DNA from: Orientallactaga sibirica
Lineage: Eukaryota; Chordata; Mammalia; Rodentia; Dipodidae
Assembly: GCA_036365145.1 (NCBI GenBank)
Contig: JAEOAD010001942.1
Span: 1,054,001 to 1,118,000 of the forward strand
DNA length: 64,000 nt
Direction: 5' to 3'
Part shown: in pieces, positions 22,684 to 33,577 of the stretch
How positions within the stretch are numbered: position 1 is the stretch's first letter
How the letters are laid out: every line of letters starts with the position of its first letter
Translations under genes and position numbers: made by a program
The notes under the pieces: model-generated
Told to the model about the DNA's origin: nothing
Databases searched by the model: none
What the model saw: only the letters and a program-made list of their open reading frames with translations

Positions 22684-22953
22684 TTTTTTTTTGTGGTTTT
22701 TTTGTGTGTTTTTTTGTTCTTGTAGCAAGAGCAAGAGTGAGAGCAAGACACAGAGAGAGAGAGAGAATTGGTTCGCCAGGACCTATCAGCCACTGCAATC
22801 AAACTCCAAACACTTGCGCCACCTAGTGGGCACGTGCGACCTTGCGCTTGGTTCACCTTTGTGCATCTGGCTTATGTGGGATCTGGAGAGTCAAACATGG
22901 GTCCATGGGCTTCGCAGGCAAATGCCTTAGCTGCTAAACCATCTCTCCAACCC
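22684..22953 (-). mobile_element. tRNA-derived SINE, long subfamily
   Basis: Contains GCCACCTAGTGG at 22818-22829, which is CCACTAGGTGGC on the SINE strand. Flanked by related copies of TG(G/A)AACAACA. Confidence 0.9.
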
Positions 22954-22965
22954 TGAAACAACAGT

Positions 22966-22967
22966 TT

Positions 22968-22998
<31 letters not shown>

Positions 22999-23151
22999 GT
23001 TTGTTTGTTTCCTTTAAGATAGGGTCTCACTCTGGCCCAGGCTGACCTGGAATTCACTATGGAGACTCAGAGTGGCCTCGAACTCACAGCGATCCTCCTA
23101 TCTCTGCCTCCTGAGTGCTGGGATTAAAGGCATGCGCCACCACACCTGACC
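22966..23151 (-). mobile_element. B1 SINE
   Basis: (TTTTG)n tail; flanked by CTGAAACAACAG at about 22953 and 23151. Confidence 0.92.
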
Positions 23152-23168
23152 TGAAACAACAGATTTTT

Positions 23169-23406
23169 AAAATAATTTATTATTTTGTTTATATTATTCT
23201 AATTTTACATTCATATTGATGACTCCATTATCCTTCTCCCTGTCCTCCCCCCTCCAAAGGGACCCTCATCAATGGGGAATGTGGGTCTTGCACTGTGGGG
23301 GTAGTCAAAAACTACGGGGGATAGGCCAAGTCTCTGGGCATAGTGACCCAACTTGTGGCTCTAACACTCTTTTCAGCCCCTCTACCGCAAATTTCCCTGA
23401 GCCACG
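23169..23406 (-). mobile_element. Unclassified retroposon tail (L1-like?)
   Basis: T-rich on the left and ending at another TGAAACAACAG (23407), so it behaves as a minus-strand retroposed fragment. Its family is not identified. Confidence 0.45.
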
Positions 23407-23434
23407 TGAAACAACAGCTTTTAAGACAGTAGAA

Positions 23435-23772
23435 ACTAGGGAGATGGCTCCGTGGGTAAGAGTTCTTTCAGAGCAAGTTTGAGGGTCTAATTAGCCGTGA
23501 ATTCAACTCGCCATTGCCCATATAAACAGTTAAGCATGGTCATGCATGCCTGTAACTACAGTCCTGTGGGAAGTGGAGAGCAGAGAGTTGCTGGAGCTTG
23601 CTCCACGTTCCATGAGTAACTCTGTCTCATGGAAACATGTGGAAAAGCAGTAGGGGAGGATGCCCCATGTTCTTCTCTAACCTCCATAGGCATACCTGTG
23701 AGACCCACACATCTGCAGACACATATGCATATGTCACACACGTGCACCTGCCACATCACACACACACAGAGA
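23435..23772 (+). mobile_element. B4-like SINE
   Basis: ID-like head 'gggagatggctccgtgggta', B1-like middle and a CA-rich end. Confidence 0.55.
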
Positions 23773-24094
23773 CAGTAGACATCTCATGATGAAGGACAGT
23801 AGTCTCTGAGAGACTTGAAATAAATGGCTTGAGCCTTCAAGTTGGCCAAGTGTGTTGGTTTCAGAGGCCTTCTAGGTCATGACAGTTAGAAGAAACGGGC
23901 ACACTGTGATGAATTCCCCAGAGTTGAGGAGACAGCAAAGAGCCTAGGACGAGCCAGTCAGTGTGAGGACGGAATACTAGAGAAGAGAGAAGACTCCAGA
24001 GATCCTCAAAAGGGGGGCCTTCAAGTCGTCACCAGAGCAGCCAAAAAAAATCAAGAGTAGCAGTACCTGGTACCCAAACACAATCAGAAATAGT

Positions 24095-26700
24095 GCCAGA
24101 CATGCTTCACAGAATGTGTTTTGGAAACACAAAAAGCCTCGAATATCTAAAACAAAATTTTGAGCAACAAAAACAAGGCTGGTGGTATCACTATACCTGA
24201 TTTTAATGTATATTACAGAGCCATAGTAACAAAAAGAACATGGTACTGGCGCAAAAACAGACATGTAGATCAATGGTACAGAATAGAGGACCCAGATGTA
24301 CATCCAGGTAGCTACAGCTACTTGATCTTCGACAAAAATGCCAAAAATACTCATTGAAGAAAAGACAGCCTCTTCAACAAATGGTGCTGGGAAAACTGGA
24401 TATGTATCTGTAGAAGGATGAAAATAGATCCTTTTCTCTCTCCGTGCACAAGAATTAAGTCCAAATGGATCAAAGACCCTAATATCAGACCCGAAACTTT
24501 GAAACTGCTAGAGGGAAAAGTAGGGGAAACCCTTCAACATATTGGCATAGGCAATGACTTTCTGAATACAACCCCAATTGCTCAGGAAATAAAACTACTA
24601 ATGAACCAGTGGGACCTCGTGAAATTACAAAGCTTTTGTACAGCAAAGGACACTGTGAATATAGCAAAGAGACAACCTACAGAATGGGAGAAAATCTTTG
24701 CCAGCTATACATCTGACAGAAGATTAATATCCAGGATATACAAAGAAGTCAAAAATTAAATAATAAGAAATCAAACAACCCAATTAAAAAATGGGCTATG
24801 GAACTAAATAGGGAGTTCTCAAAAGGAGAAATACAGATGGCATATAAACATCTAAAAAAAAATGTTCTACATCCTTAGGCATCAGGGAGATAAAAATTAA
24901 AACTACTTTGAGAGTCCATCTCACTCCTGTCAGAATGGCTACCATCATGAAAACAAATGACAATTAATGCTGGCAAAGATGTGGAAAAAGAGGAACCCTT
25001 CTACATTGTTGGTGGGAATGCAATCTGGTACAGCCATTGTGGAAATCAGTGTGAAAGTTCCTGAGACAGCAAAAAATAGATCTACCATACGACCCCATTA
25101 TACCACTCCCAGGTATATATCCTAAGGCCTCATCTCACTGCCTTAGAGAAACTTGCTCAACTATGTTTATTGCTAATTTATTCACAATAGCTAGGAAATG
25201 GAACCAGCCTAGATGTCCCTCAACTGATGAGTGGATAATGAAGATGTGGCACATTTATACAATGGAGTTCTACTCAGCAATAAAGAAAAATGAAGTTACG
25301 AAATTTGCAGGAAAATGGATGGATCTGGAAAGGGTTATACTTAGTGAAGTAACCCAGGCCCAGAAAGCCAAACATTACATGTTCTCTCTCATATGTGGAT
25401 CCTAGCTACAAATGATTGGATGAGAGTACAGAGGCCAGTTAGCTAGAAAGGGGATATAAAGGGAATAGAAAGGGAGGGGGGACTTAATAGGATAGCAATA
25501 CATATATATGCGTGTGTGTATGTAAAAACAGATTAATGGGGGTGGGAAGGCCTAAGTGAGGTCAGGGGAAGAGATTGAGTAAAGGAGAGGTGAGGGGGAG
25601 GGCTAATCAAAATCTAAGAGGGTATGAATGTCATATGGAAACCTACATTTTTGGACAATGGAGCGCCCAGAAGCTATAGATTGTTATTGGAAATTTTTCA
25701 GTGCCAGAAATGAGACACCTTCCAGTGAGTTCTTGGCCAGGGAGGTCCCTGATGACCCCAAAACATTATAGGTCATTGCCAAGGTTCTTGGTTTCCCACC
25801 AGAAATAGATGGTAAGACCCTATTGCTGAAGACTCCACATACATGTGCTACAAGGTCACTGAGAAATCCTGCTGAAGTTGAGCTGAAAACCTCCTCCATG
25901 TAGACCAGCTGACAGAAAGCTGGAAAAAGCTATACTGCATGCAATTCAATGGGAGAGAGAAAGCACCAGTGGAGGTACTCAACAGTGGACACTGCAAGCC
26001 AGGCCAAATGAGCCAACAGGTACAATAATGGCATGTCTGTTATGGGGGAAACCAACTGCTCTCTAATTGGACTGGAGGCCCGCTCCATAGGAGGGAATAT
26101 ATGCCTGATACTGAAAACCTATGACAGGGGAAGTCATGAGCCCTAGGGGTGTAATGTCTCCTGGTGTCTGGCTAAATGTATATACTATGCTCACCAAACT
26201 GCCAAATAAGCACTTCTCTTAATAGTCATATCAATATATTAATGCTACTCTCACTTTTGGAGAAGCTTCTCTTTTTAAATGGCAATGACCTTGGGATGAC
26301 TCAGAAGGCACTATGTTGCTGAGAAGTCAGAGGAGTGCTCAGCACTGAAATATCTCTATCACACCTTCTAAGGCTCAGGGTCCATTGTGGAAGAGGTGGT
26401 GGAAAGAATGTAAGAGCCAAAGGAAGTGTAGGACTCCTTACAACATGCTCCTCCAGACACAAAATGGCCTGGATATCCATGACTTCACAGTGGCTGACAC
26501 TACCTACATAAGACCATCATAATAGGAGGAAAATATGATGTCATCAAAATAAAAGAGAGACTAATGGAGAGAGGGAGGGGATATGATGGAGACTGGAGTT
26601 CTAAAGTGGAATGGGGGAGGGGAGGGAAATATCAGGTGGGTTTTTTTGGTATGTAAGAATAAAAGTCAATAAAAAATTAAATTAAATTAAATTAAAAATA
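24095..26700 (+). mobile_element. L1 ORF2 C-terminal part and 3' UTR
   Basis: This is the largest L1 piece. Open stretches at 24160-24759 and 25163-25405 read as the C-terminal part of L1 ORF2p, downstream of the reverse transcriptase domain. The cysteine-rich segment (CWRGCG/CWWEC-like) lies between them in a broken frame. A stop after 'NTH' near 24356 and later frameshifts make it non-coding. The 5' end, ORF1, endonuclease and RT are absent. The 3' UTR (25410-26640) is G-rich near its end and finishes in an AATTA-type tail. Confidence 0.88.
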
Positions 26701-26719
26701 ATAATAATAAAAATTTTTT

Positions 26720-26848
26720 AAAAAGAGAGAGTGATTGAGAGGGGGAGGGGATATGATCGAGAGTGGAGTTGCAAAAGGGAAAGAAAGTGAGGGAATTACC
26801 ATGGTTTATTGTCTATAATTATGAAATTTGTCAATTAAAAAAAAATAG
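26720..26848 (+). mobile_element. Short L1 3' end
   Basis: Repeats the terminal L1 block ('attgagagggggaggggata' to 'attgtctataattatg'), placed in the A-rich tail of the L1 before it. Confidence 0.8.
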
Positions 26849-26857
26849 TGCCTGAGC

Positions 26858-26976
26858 TAGGCGTGATGGCACATGCCATTAATCCCAGCAGCCACCCTGA
26901 GACTACATAGTGAATTTCACGTCAGCCTGGGCTACAGCGAGACCCTACCTCAAAAAATCAAAGAAAAAAAAAAGAT
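26858..26976 (+). mobile_element. B1 SINE, internally deleted
   Basis: Jumps from 'aatcccagca' straight to 'gccaccctgagac'. Confidence 0.85.
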
Positions 26977-26984
26977 GGAAAATC

Positions 26985-27475
26985 TCATGATTTCAGGCAC
27001 ACTGAATACATTACCCTGAGAAGTCTTGCCTCAATCTTGGTGAATCATTAGCCCTGGTCAGAGCAATGCTCCAATATTGCCTATCAAATTAAAAGCACCA
27101 CCCAAAAAGGATCAAAGTATTTCAAAGTAATTATGCTGTATCCCAGAACAAAAGCCAAGAATATTTATGGTAATACAAAAACTACACCACATAATATCAC
27201 CATCTATATGGCAACCGCGATATTGTCTACAATTAAGGAAGTAGTTAATAAAAATAAATTAATTAATTTAAAAAAATTACAAGGCATACGGAGATACACA
27301 AACACACACACAATAATGAAAAAATACAATCAATTGTACCTTCTCAGAACTGACATGAAAATTAGAAGAAAAGCACATTGAAATAGTTGTTATCTCCATA
27401 TCCCACATGTTTACCATGTCAAAGAGAGAGAGGAGAGATCTAAAAGCAAACAATCACTTTACAAAAAGTAAATAG
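26985..27475 (+). mobile_element. Old L1-like sequence with a 60-bp L1 tail
   Basis: AT-rich sequence with 'gaatatttatggtaatacaa' reminiscent of old L1 or HAL1. Positions 27218-27275 repeat the L1 terminal 'atattgtctacaatta' block. Confidence 0.4.
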
Positions 27476-27479
27476 AAGC

Positions 27480-27645
27480 CAGACGTGGTGGCGCACGCCT
27501 TTAATCCCAGCACTCGGGAGGCAGAGGTAGGAGGATCACCATGAGTTCGAGGCCATCCTGAGACTACATAGTGAATTCCAGGTCAGTCTGGACCAGAGTG
27601 AGACCCTACCTCGAAAAACCAAAAAAAAAAAAAAAAAAAAAAGTA
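27480..27645 (+). mobile_element. B1 SINE
   Basis: Duplication AAGTAAATAGA at about 27465 and 27641; well-preserved consensus. Confidence 0.93.
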
Positions 27646-28110
27646 AATAGAGCATTGGCAAGCTGCAGGGCTTTAAACAGTCTAAAGGAACTATGAATGG
27701 AGCCACCAAAGGACGGGATAGAAATAAAATACTCAGAGAAATAGCAACCAAAAATTCTAAATTTTATATAAAACTTCTAAATTTAATTAAAATTAAAATT
27801 AATATGTGGATCCAAGAACGTCAGCCAACTCCAGGCACAAGTAGAAGTGGCTCATCAAATATTTAAAGCAGGTTGGAAAAAGACATTTTGCATAAAAAGA
27901 TCAAAGGCAGAAGTGCTGGCAGGCTTCTCATGGGAAACCACCCAAGCTTAAGCACAAGAGCAATATCTGTAAAACAGTGAGAATAAAAACCCAACCCTGC
28001 CACCTAGACTTCCAGAGCAGTGAGATGGTGCCCCAGATGTGAAAGACTGTTCCAACCAAACAAAAACTAATGGAATTCACAATCAGCAGACAGTACAAGG
28101 AATACAAAGC
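27646..28110 (+). mobile_element. Old L1/HAL1-like sequence
   Basis: Blocks such as 'aacgtcagccaactccagg' and 'aatggaattcacaatcagc' resemble the ORF1-side part of old L1s. Badly decayed. Confidence 0.4.
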
Positions 28111-28112
28111 AG

Positions 28113-28140
28113 TTGTGTGTGTGTGTGTGTGTGTGTGTGT
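28113..28140 (+). repeat. (TG)n microsatellite
   Basis: Fourteen TG units. Confidence 0.95.
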
Positions 28141-28152
28141 CCTGCATGTGCT

Positions 28153-28366
28153 GTTTTAAAAATCTTTTTATCTATTCTATTTATTTATTCATTTACTTGA
28201 CAGAGACAGAGAATAGGTGTGCCAGGGCCTCCTGCCACTACATATGAAATTCAGACGTTATGTAACTTTGAGCATCTGGCAGTACCTGGGTACTGGGGAA
28301 TCAAAGCCTGGGCTGGCAGCTTTTCAAGAAAGCACCTTCGACCACTGGGATATTTCTCCAGCTCCT
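28153..28366 (-). mobile_element. tRNA-derived SINE
   Basis: Diverged reverse copy. Confidence 0.8.
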
Positions 28367-28540
28367 CTTTTTAAAGCATTTTTATTAGAATATATAAGTT
28401 TACAAAATAGTGGGTTTCATTGAGACATTTTCATATGTGTATATAACATACTTTGATCATATTCATCACCCCTCGTATTCCCTCTGGTCCCCTTCTTATT
28501 CCACTTTTTACTTTCACTTAAAAAAAAAAATCTATATCCC

Positions 28541-28693
28541 AGGGGCTGGAGAGATGGCTCAGCTGTTAAAGGTGCTTGCTTATAAAGATGGCCTAGGGTT
28601 CAACTCCCCAGTAACCATGTAAAACCAAATTCACAAAGTGGTGCATGTAACTGGAGTTTGTTTGCAGTGGCAAGAGGCCCTGGCACACCCATT

Positions 28694-28739
<46 letters not shown>

Positions 28740-28762
28740 TCTGTACTTGGAAATAAATCAAA
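28541..28762 (+). mobile_element. tRNA-derived SINE
   Basis: Variant with 'ttgcttataaagatggccta'; CT run 28697-28734. Its tail is cut by the next B1. Confidence 0.88.
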
Positions 28763-28763
28763 C

Positions 28764-28923
28764 TTTTTTTGTTTGTTTATTGGTTGTTTGAGGTTGGGTC
28801 TCTTTCTAGCCCAGGCTGATCTGGAATTCACTATGTAGTCTCAGGCTGGCCTCAAACTCACAGCAATCTACCTACCTCTGCCCCCTGAGTGCTGGGATTA
28901 AAGGCCTGCACTGCCACACCCAG
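28764..28923 (-). mobile_element. B1 SINE in a SINE tail
   Basis: Splits the AAATAAA tail of the SINE at 28541. Confidence 0.88.
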
Positions 28924-28959
28924 CTAAATAAAAATATTTTAAAATAAATCTATATTCCA

Positions 28960-29113
28960 GTCAGACGTGGTGGCACATGCCTTTAATTCCGGCACTTGTG
29001 AGGCAAAGGTAGGAGGACTGCTATGAGTTCAAGGCCATCCTAGGACTATAATAGAGTGAGTTCCAGGTCAGCCTGGGCTAGAGTGAGATCCTACTTCAAA
29101 AAAAAAAAAACAA
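28960..29113 (+). mobile_element. B1 SINE
   Basis: Flanked by AATCTATATTCCA at about 28946 and 29115. Confidence 0.92.
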
Positions 29114-29369
29114 AAATCTATATTCCATATATGAAATAAAACATGATATTTATCTTTTTCTATTTGAATTATTGCACTTAACATAATGATCTTTAGTTCC
29201 ATCTACTTGCCTGCAAATGACATGATTTCATTTCTTTATGATTGAACACAATTCTATTGTTCATATATAATTTGAGATCATCGTGCTTCCATGTGAATTT
29301 GGGGATTTTTTTTCTATTTATGTGAAGAATGTCACTGGAATTTTGATGGGGATTGTGTTGATTCTATGG

Positions 29370-29370
29370 C

Positions 29371-29411
<41 letters not shown>

Positions 29412-29558
29412 GTTTTGCAAGGTAGGGTCTCACTCTGGTCCAAGCTGACCTGGAATTAACTATGTAGTCTCAGGGTGGCCTCGAACTCTTAGTGATCCTC
29501 CTACCTCTGCCTCCCGAGTGCTGGGATTAAAGGCGTGTGCCGCCACCAAGCCCAGCTT
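29370..29558 (-). mobile_element. B1 SINE
   Basis: T-run of about 40 bases; flanked by GGCCCCTTTT and GGGCCCTTTT, inside L1. Confidence 0.93.
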
Positions 29559-29994
29559 GGGCCCTTTTGATAATATTATTAAATATATCAATAAAATCAA
29601 TCCTCAAGACTACCAATATAACTACTTTTCCAGTTTTTCTGCAGAACCATGAACATGGGAGGTCTTTCCATCTTCTAGTGTCTTCAAGTGGAGTCATTGT
29701 GGAGGTTTTTCACCTCCTTAGGCTTATTCGGTTATTTCCAGGATTTCGTTTGTTTGTTTGTGGCTATTGTGGATGGAATGGCTTTCCCGCCCTCTTCCTC
29801 AGCATGTTCTCTGTTGGTATATCAACAAGCTACTGGTTGCGCATGTTGGTTTTGTCCTGCTTCTTGCAGAAAGTGTTGATCAGATCTGAGAGCTTTCTGG
29901 TGGGACCTTTAGGACCTTTTAAAGGTCAGACCCTACTGTTTTCAACTAGGGATAAATTGTTTTTTTAAAAAAATTTAATTATTTACCTACTTAC

Positions 29995-30130
29995 TTAGTG
30001 ATAAGGTCTCATCATGTAACCCTGGAAGGTCTTGAACTCACTTCATAGCCCAGGATAGCCTTGAACTCATGATCATCCTACCTCAGCCTCCCAAATGCTA
30101 AGATTATAAGCATGCACCACCAATTCTGGC
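29995..30130 (-). mobile_element. Old B1 SINE
   Basis: Diverged reverse copy ('cctcagcctcccaaatgcta') inside the L1. Confidence 0.7.
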
Positions 30131-30259
30131 TCTTTGTATCTTTTTGTTTCTTTCTCGAGTCTTATTGCTCTGGCTAAGGAATCTAGCATTATGCTGAGTA
30201 AGAGTGGAGAAAGTGGGCACCCTTTTCTTATTCTTGATTTTGGAGAAAATTCTTGCAAG

Positions 30260-30633
30260 TAAATAAATAAGTAGATTTAAAAAGATGAAGAAGGAGGAGG
30301 AGGAGGAAACTGGCACCATACAGAAGCCTGGACCTACACAAGGAGTGGCAGAGGAAATGGTGATTACACAATAAGATCTTAATTGCTATTTCAGTCTCTT
30401 CAAAGATAGCTGACCATTTAAATATTAATAACAATGCAATAGGGCATTTATAACATGCATAAAAGGAAAATATGTGATCACAGTAGCACAAAGATCTGAA
30501 GGAGGAAATGGAGTGTATTGTTTTAAGGCTTTTATCCTAGACATGGAAAGGTGCAATATCATTCAGAGGTAGCATGTGATAAGTTAAGATGTGTACTCTT
30601 AAACCCTCATGCAATCACAAAAATGATAAAGGC
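30260..30633. other. Unclassified intergenic DNA
   Basis: Short GGA run at 30290-30308; otherwise nothing recognised. Confidence 0.4.
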
Positions 30634-30636
30634 TTG

Positions 30637-30792
30637 CCAGGCGTGGTGGCACACACCTTTAATCCCAGCACTCTAGAGGCAGAGGTAAGAGGATCACTGT
30701 GAGTTCAAGGCCAGCCTGAGACTACATAATGAATTCCAGGTCAGCCTGGGCTAGAGTGAGACCCCACCTCAAAATTAATAAATAAAATAAAG
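30637..30792 (+). mobile_element. B1 SINE
   Basis: Full length with AATAAATAAAATAAA tail. Confidence 0.92.
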
Positions 30793-30851
30793 ACTCATAG
30801 CTGATATACCAGAAGAGGAGATAAAAAGGAAACACAAAACATGTACTTAAT

Positions 30852-30940
30852 CAAAAAAAAAAAAGAGAGAGAGAGAGAGGGAAAGAAGAAAGACAGGAAA
30901 GAAGGAAGAAAAGAAGGAAGAAGAAAACAAAAAGGGGAAC
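30852..30940 (+). repeat. Purine-rich tract
   Basis: About 90 bases of AG, GAAAG and GGAAG type with a few interruptions. Confidence 0.85.
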
Positions 30941-31074
30941 TAGTAAACAAATAAGATGTTATATTTAAAACTAGCTATAAATGAACTCTTTAAAGTTAAT
31001 GGTCTATTGATTTAGGCAGTACTTTCTTGATCCAACACTGAAATCAAAACATGCATGCAATTTAAAAATTTGAT

Positions 31075-31282
31075 GGAGGGATGGCCTAGTGGTTAAGGCG
31101 TTTGCCTGCAAAGCCAAAGGACCCAGGTTTGATTCCCCAGGACCCACATAAGCCATGTGCACAAGGGGGTGGGTACATCTAGAGTTCATTTGCAGTGGCT
31201 GAAAACTGAAGGCCCTGGCATGCCCGTTCTCTCTCTTTCTCCTTCTCTGTCAAATAAATAAATAAATATAAAAATATATTTT
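31075..31282 (+). mobile_element. tRNA-derived SINE
   Basis: Flanked by AAAATTTGATG at 31064 and 31283; lacks the first GGGGCTGGA bases. Confidence 0.92.
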
Positions 31283-31453
31283 AAAATTTGATGAGTTAAT
31301 GAAAACTAAAATTGGACTTGATGGAAATTAAAGGCTTTTGTATTTCAATTGACACAACTGGAAATGTGAAAAGACAACCCATAATATAATGGAAAATATT
31401 TGCAAGTGATATATTTGATTTTAAAAAATCTCTGTCTAATATATATGAAGATG

Positions 31454-31454
<1 letters not shown>

Positions 31455-31505
<51 letters not shown>
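31455..31505 (+). repeat. (TA)n(TG)n microsatellite
   Basis: Short TA run followed by about 20 TG units. Confidence 0.95.
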
Positions 31506-31506
<1 letters not shown>

Positions 31507-31630
31507 TATATAAAGATCTTGATGATCAATAATTAAAAGCCAAACAGGTGTTACAGCCACCACTGTGCCACTGCAGCTCTCTAATGCCAGTGCTGCCTTT
31601 AGCTCACAAAGCTCAAGAGGAGATAGGTAC

Positions 31631-31796
31631 CTTTTTTTTTTTTTTTTTTTTTGGTTTTTCGAGGTAGGGTCTCACTCTGGCTCAGGCTGACCTGGAATTC
31701 ACTATGTAGTCTCAGGGTGGCCTCGAACTCACGGCGATCTTCCTACCTCTGCCTCCCGAGTGCTGGGATTAAAGGCGTGTGCCACCACGCCCGGCA
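31631..31796 (-). mobile_element. B1 SINE in the H3 pseudogene 5' UTR
   Basis: Flanked by AGGTACC at 31625 and 31796. Close to the family consensus, so young. Confidence 0.93.
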
Positions 31797-32097
31797 GGTA
31801 CCATGTCTTGTACAAAGCAGACTGCCTGCAAATCCACTGGTGGTAAAGCACCCAGGAAACAACTGGCTACAAAAGCTGCTCACAAGAGTGCGCCCTCTAC
31901 TGGAGGGGTAAAGAAACCTCATCTTTACAGGCTCTGAAATTATGCGCTATCTGTAGTCCACTGAACTTGTGATTAGCAAACTGCCCTTCCAGCGTCGGGT
32001 GCAAGAAATTGCCCATGACTTCAAAACAGATCTGCACTTTCAAAGTGCAGCTATTGGTGATTTGCAGGTGTCAAGTGAGGCCCCTCTGGTTGGCCTT

Positions 32098-32266
32098 TTA
32101 TTTATTTATTTATTTATTTTGGTTTTCTGAGGTAGGGTTTCACTCTAGTCCAGGCTGACCTGGAATTCACTATGTAGTCTCAGGGTGGCCTCAAACTCTC
32201 GGCGATCCTCCTACCTCTGCCTCCCGAGTGCTGGGATTAAAAGCATGCGCCACCACGCCCGGCTTG
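32098..32266 (-). mobile_element. B1 SINE in the H3 pseudogene CDS
   Basis: Entered at the codons for the LVGLFE region; (TTTA)n tail. Confidence 0.93.
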
Positions 32267-32279
32267 TATTTTGTATTTT

Positions 32280-32478
32280 TTTTTAATTTTTATTTATTTA
32301 TTTGAGACAGAGGGAGAGAGAGTGAGAATGGGCGCACCAGGGCCTCTAGCCACTGCGAATGAACTCCAGATGCGTGCGCCCCCTTGTGCATCTGGCCTAC
32401 GTGGGACCTGGAGAATCCAACCCAGGTCTTCAGGCTTCACAGGCAAATGCCTTAACTGCTAAGCCAGCTCTCCAGCCC
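32280..32478 (-). mobile_element. tRNA-derived SINE in the H3 pseudogene CDS
   Basis: Sits beside the B1 before it. The target TGGTTGGYCTTTT appears left of the B1 (32089) and right of this SINE (32479). Confidence 0.92.
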
Positions 32479-33089
32479 TGGTTGGTCTTTTTTGAAGATA
32501 CCAACCTGTGTGCTATCCATGCTTAATGTATAAATATTATGTCAAAAGATATCCAGCTAGCACACTGTATAAGTGTTTAGGAGTCAACTCTGATGGGAAA
32601 CATTTCATTCTCAAAAAAATTCTTTTTTTCTCTTCCTGTTATCAGTAGTTGTGAATGTTCGATATTTTTCCCATGGGGTCAGAAGGTACCAAGCATATGA
32701 TTGCGAGTGGATAACTAGGGAACAGGAATCAGGTATTGGCAGTTTCTCCATTTTCATTTGTGTGTGGCTTTTTAATATAAATGTAGGGATGTAAAGCATT
32801 AACACAAGTCAAAATGTTTCAGTGAACAAGTTTCAACAGTTCAATAACAATTTTAAACAAACGTGTTAAATTTTTCTGGACAATGTTGGATTTTTTTTAA
32901 AGTAAATGTCTTATTGACATCAACTAAATGGTGTTTATAGCATTTTTATCATAACAGTAGATTCCATCCATTCACTATTCTTTTCTAACTGAGTTATCCT
33001 AACATGCAAGTACATGGTTTTAATGTTGTCTGTCTTCTGTGCTATTCCTGTAAGTTTACACTTAAAATACAGTAAACTATTTTTTAATA

Positions 33090-33281
33090 TTTTATTATTT
33101 ATTTATTTGAGAGAGAGAAAGAAAGAGAGAATGGGCACACCAGGGCCTCCAGCCACTGCAAAAGAACTCCAGATGCATGTGTCCCTTTGTGCATCTAGTT
33201 TACATGGGTCCTGGGGAATCAAACCGGGGTCCTTAGGCTTCACAACAATGCCTTAACAGCTAAGCCATTTCCTCAGCCCCA
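33090..33281 (-). mobile_element. tRNA-derived SINE at the H3 pseudogene 3' end
   Basis: Flanked by TAAACTATTTTT at 33074 and 33285; it split the last bases of the pseudogene from its A tail. Confidence 0.92.
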
Positions 33282-33352
33282 CATTAAACTATTTTTAAAA
33301 AGGCAAGCAACAAATATTTTCTTTTTTCCCCAAAACACACACACACACATTC

Positions 33353-33574
33353 TGGGCTGGAGAGATGGCTTAGTGGTTAAGTCATTTGCCTGCAAAGCCA
33401 AAGGATCCTTGTTCGATTCTCCAGGACTCACAGAAGCCAGATGCACAAGGGGGCACATGCATCTGGAGGTTGTCTGCAGTGGCCGGAGGCCCTGGTGTTC
33501 CCATTCTCTCATTCTCTCTCTCTCCCTCCCCCTTTCTCTCTCTCAAATAAATAAATAATAAATAAAATATGTTT
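33353..33574 (+). mobile_element. tRNA-derived SINE
   Basis: Full-length; B-box GTTCGATTCT preserved; preceded by a short CA run. Confidence 0.92.
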
Positions 33575-33577
33575 TTA

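Larger units (their letters stand above)
28370..30255 (-). mobile_element. Old L1 ORF2, minus strand, heavily interrupted
   Basis: L1 landmarks read in reverse: 'ccatctacttgcctgcaaat' (29200), 'gaagaatgtcactggaattt' (29323), 'gaacatgggaggtctttcca' (29652) and 'attgctctggctaaggaatc' (30164). A large internal deletion joins 3' and mid-ORF2 parts near 29280. SINEs interrupt it at 28541-28923, 28960-29113, 29370-29558 and 29995-30130. Confidence 0.65.
31540..33300 (+). pseudogene. H3-3A: Histone H3.3 (H3-3A) processed pseudogene
   Basis: An intronless copy of H3-3A mRNA. The CDS starts at 31803 and about 1 kb of the 3' UTR is recognisable, down to 'tgcaagtacatggttttaat' and the terminal 'aaaatacagtaaact'. 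H3.3 is the replication-independent H3 variant; this copy cannot make it. The third codon, normally Arg2 after Met removal, is Cys. About a dozen bases are lost after 'catctttacagg', a TAG follows near 31951, and the C-terminal codons are deleted. Four SINEs split it: B1 at 31631-31796, B1 at 32098-32266, and tRNA-SINEs at 32280-32478 and 33090-33281. Most substitutions look random, so it is an old retrocopy. The pseudogene symbol is that of the parent. Confidence 0.9.

Noticed and set aside
24160..24759. Open frames that look like a reverse-transcriptase gene
   Set aside because: They are pieces of L1 ORF2 past the RT domain, with stops and frameshifts and no 5' part; not a working element.
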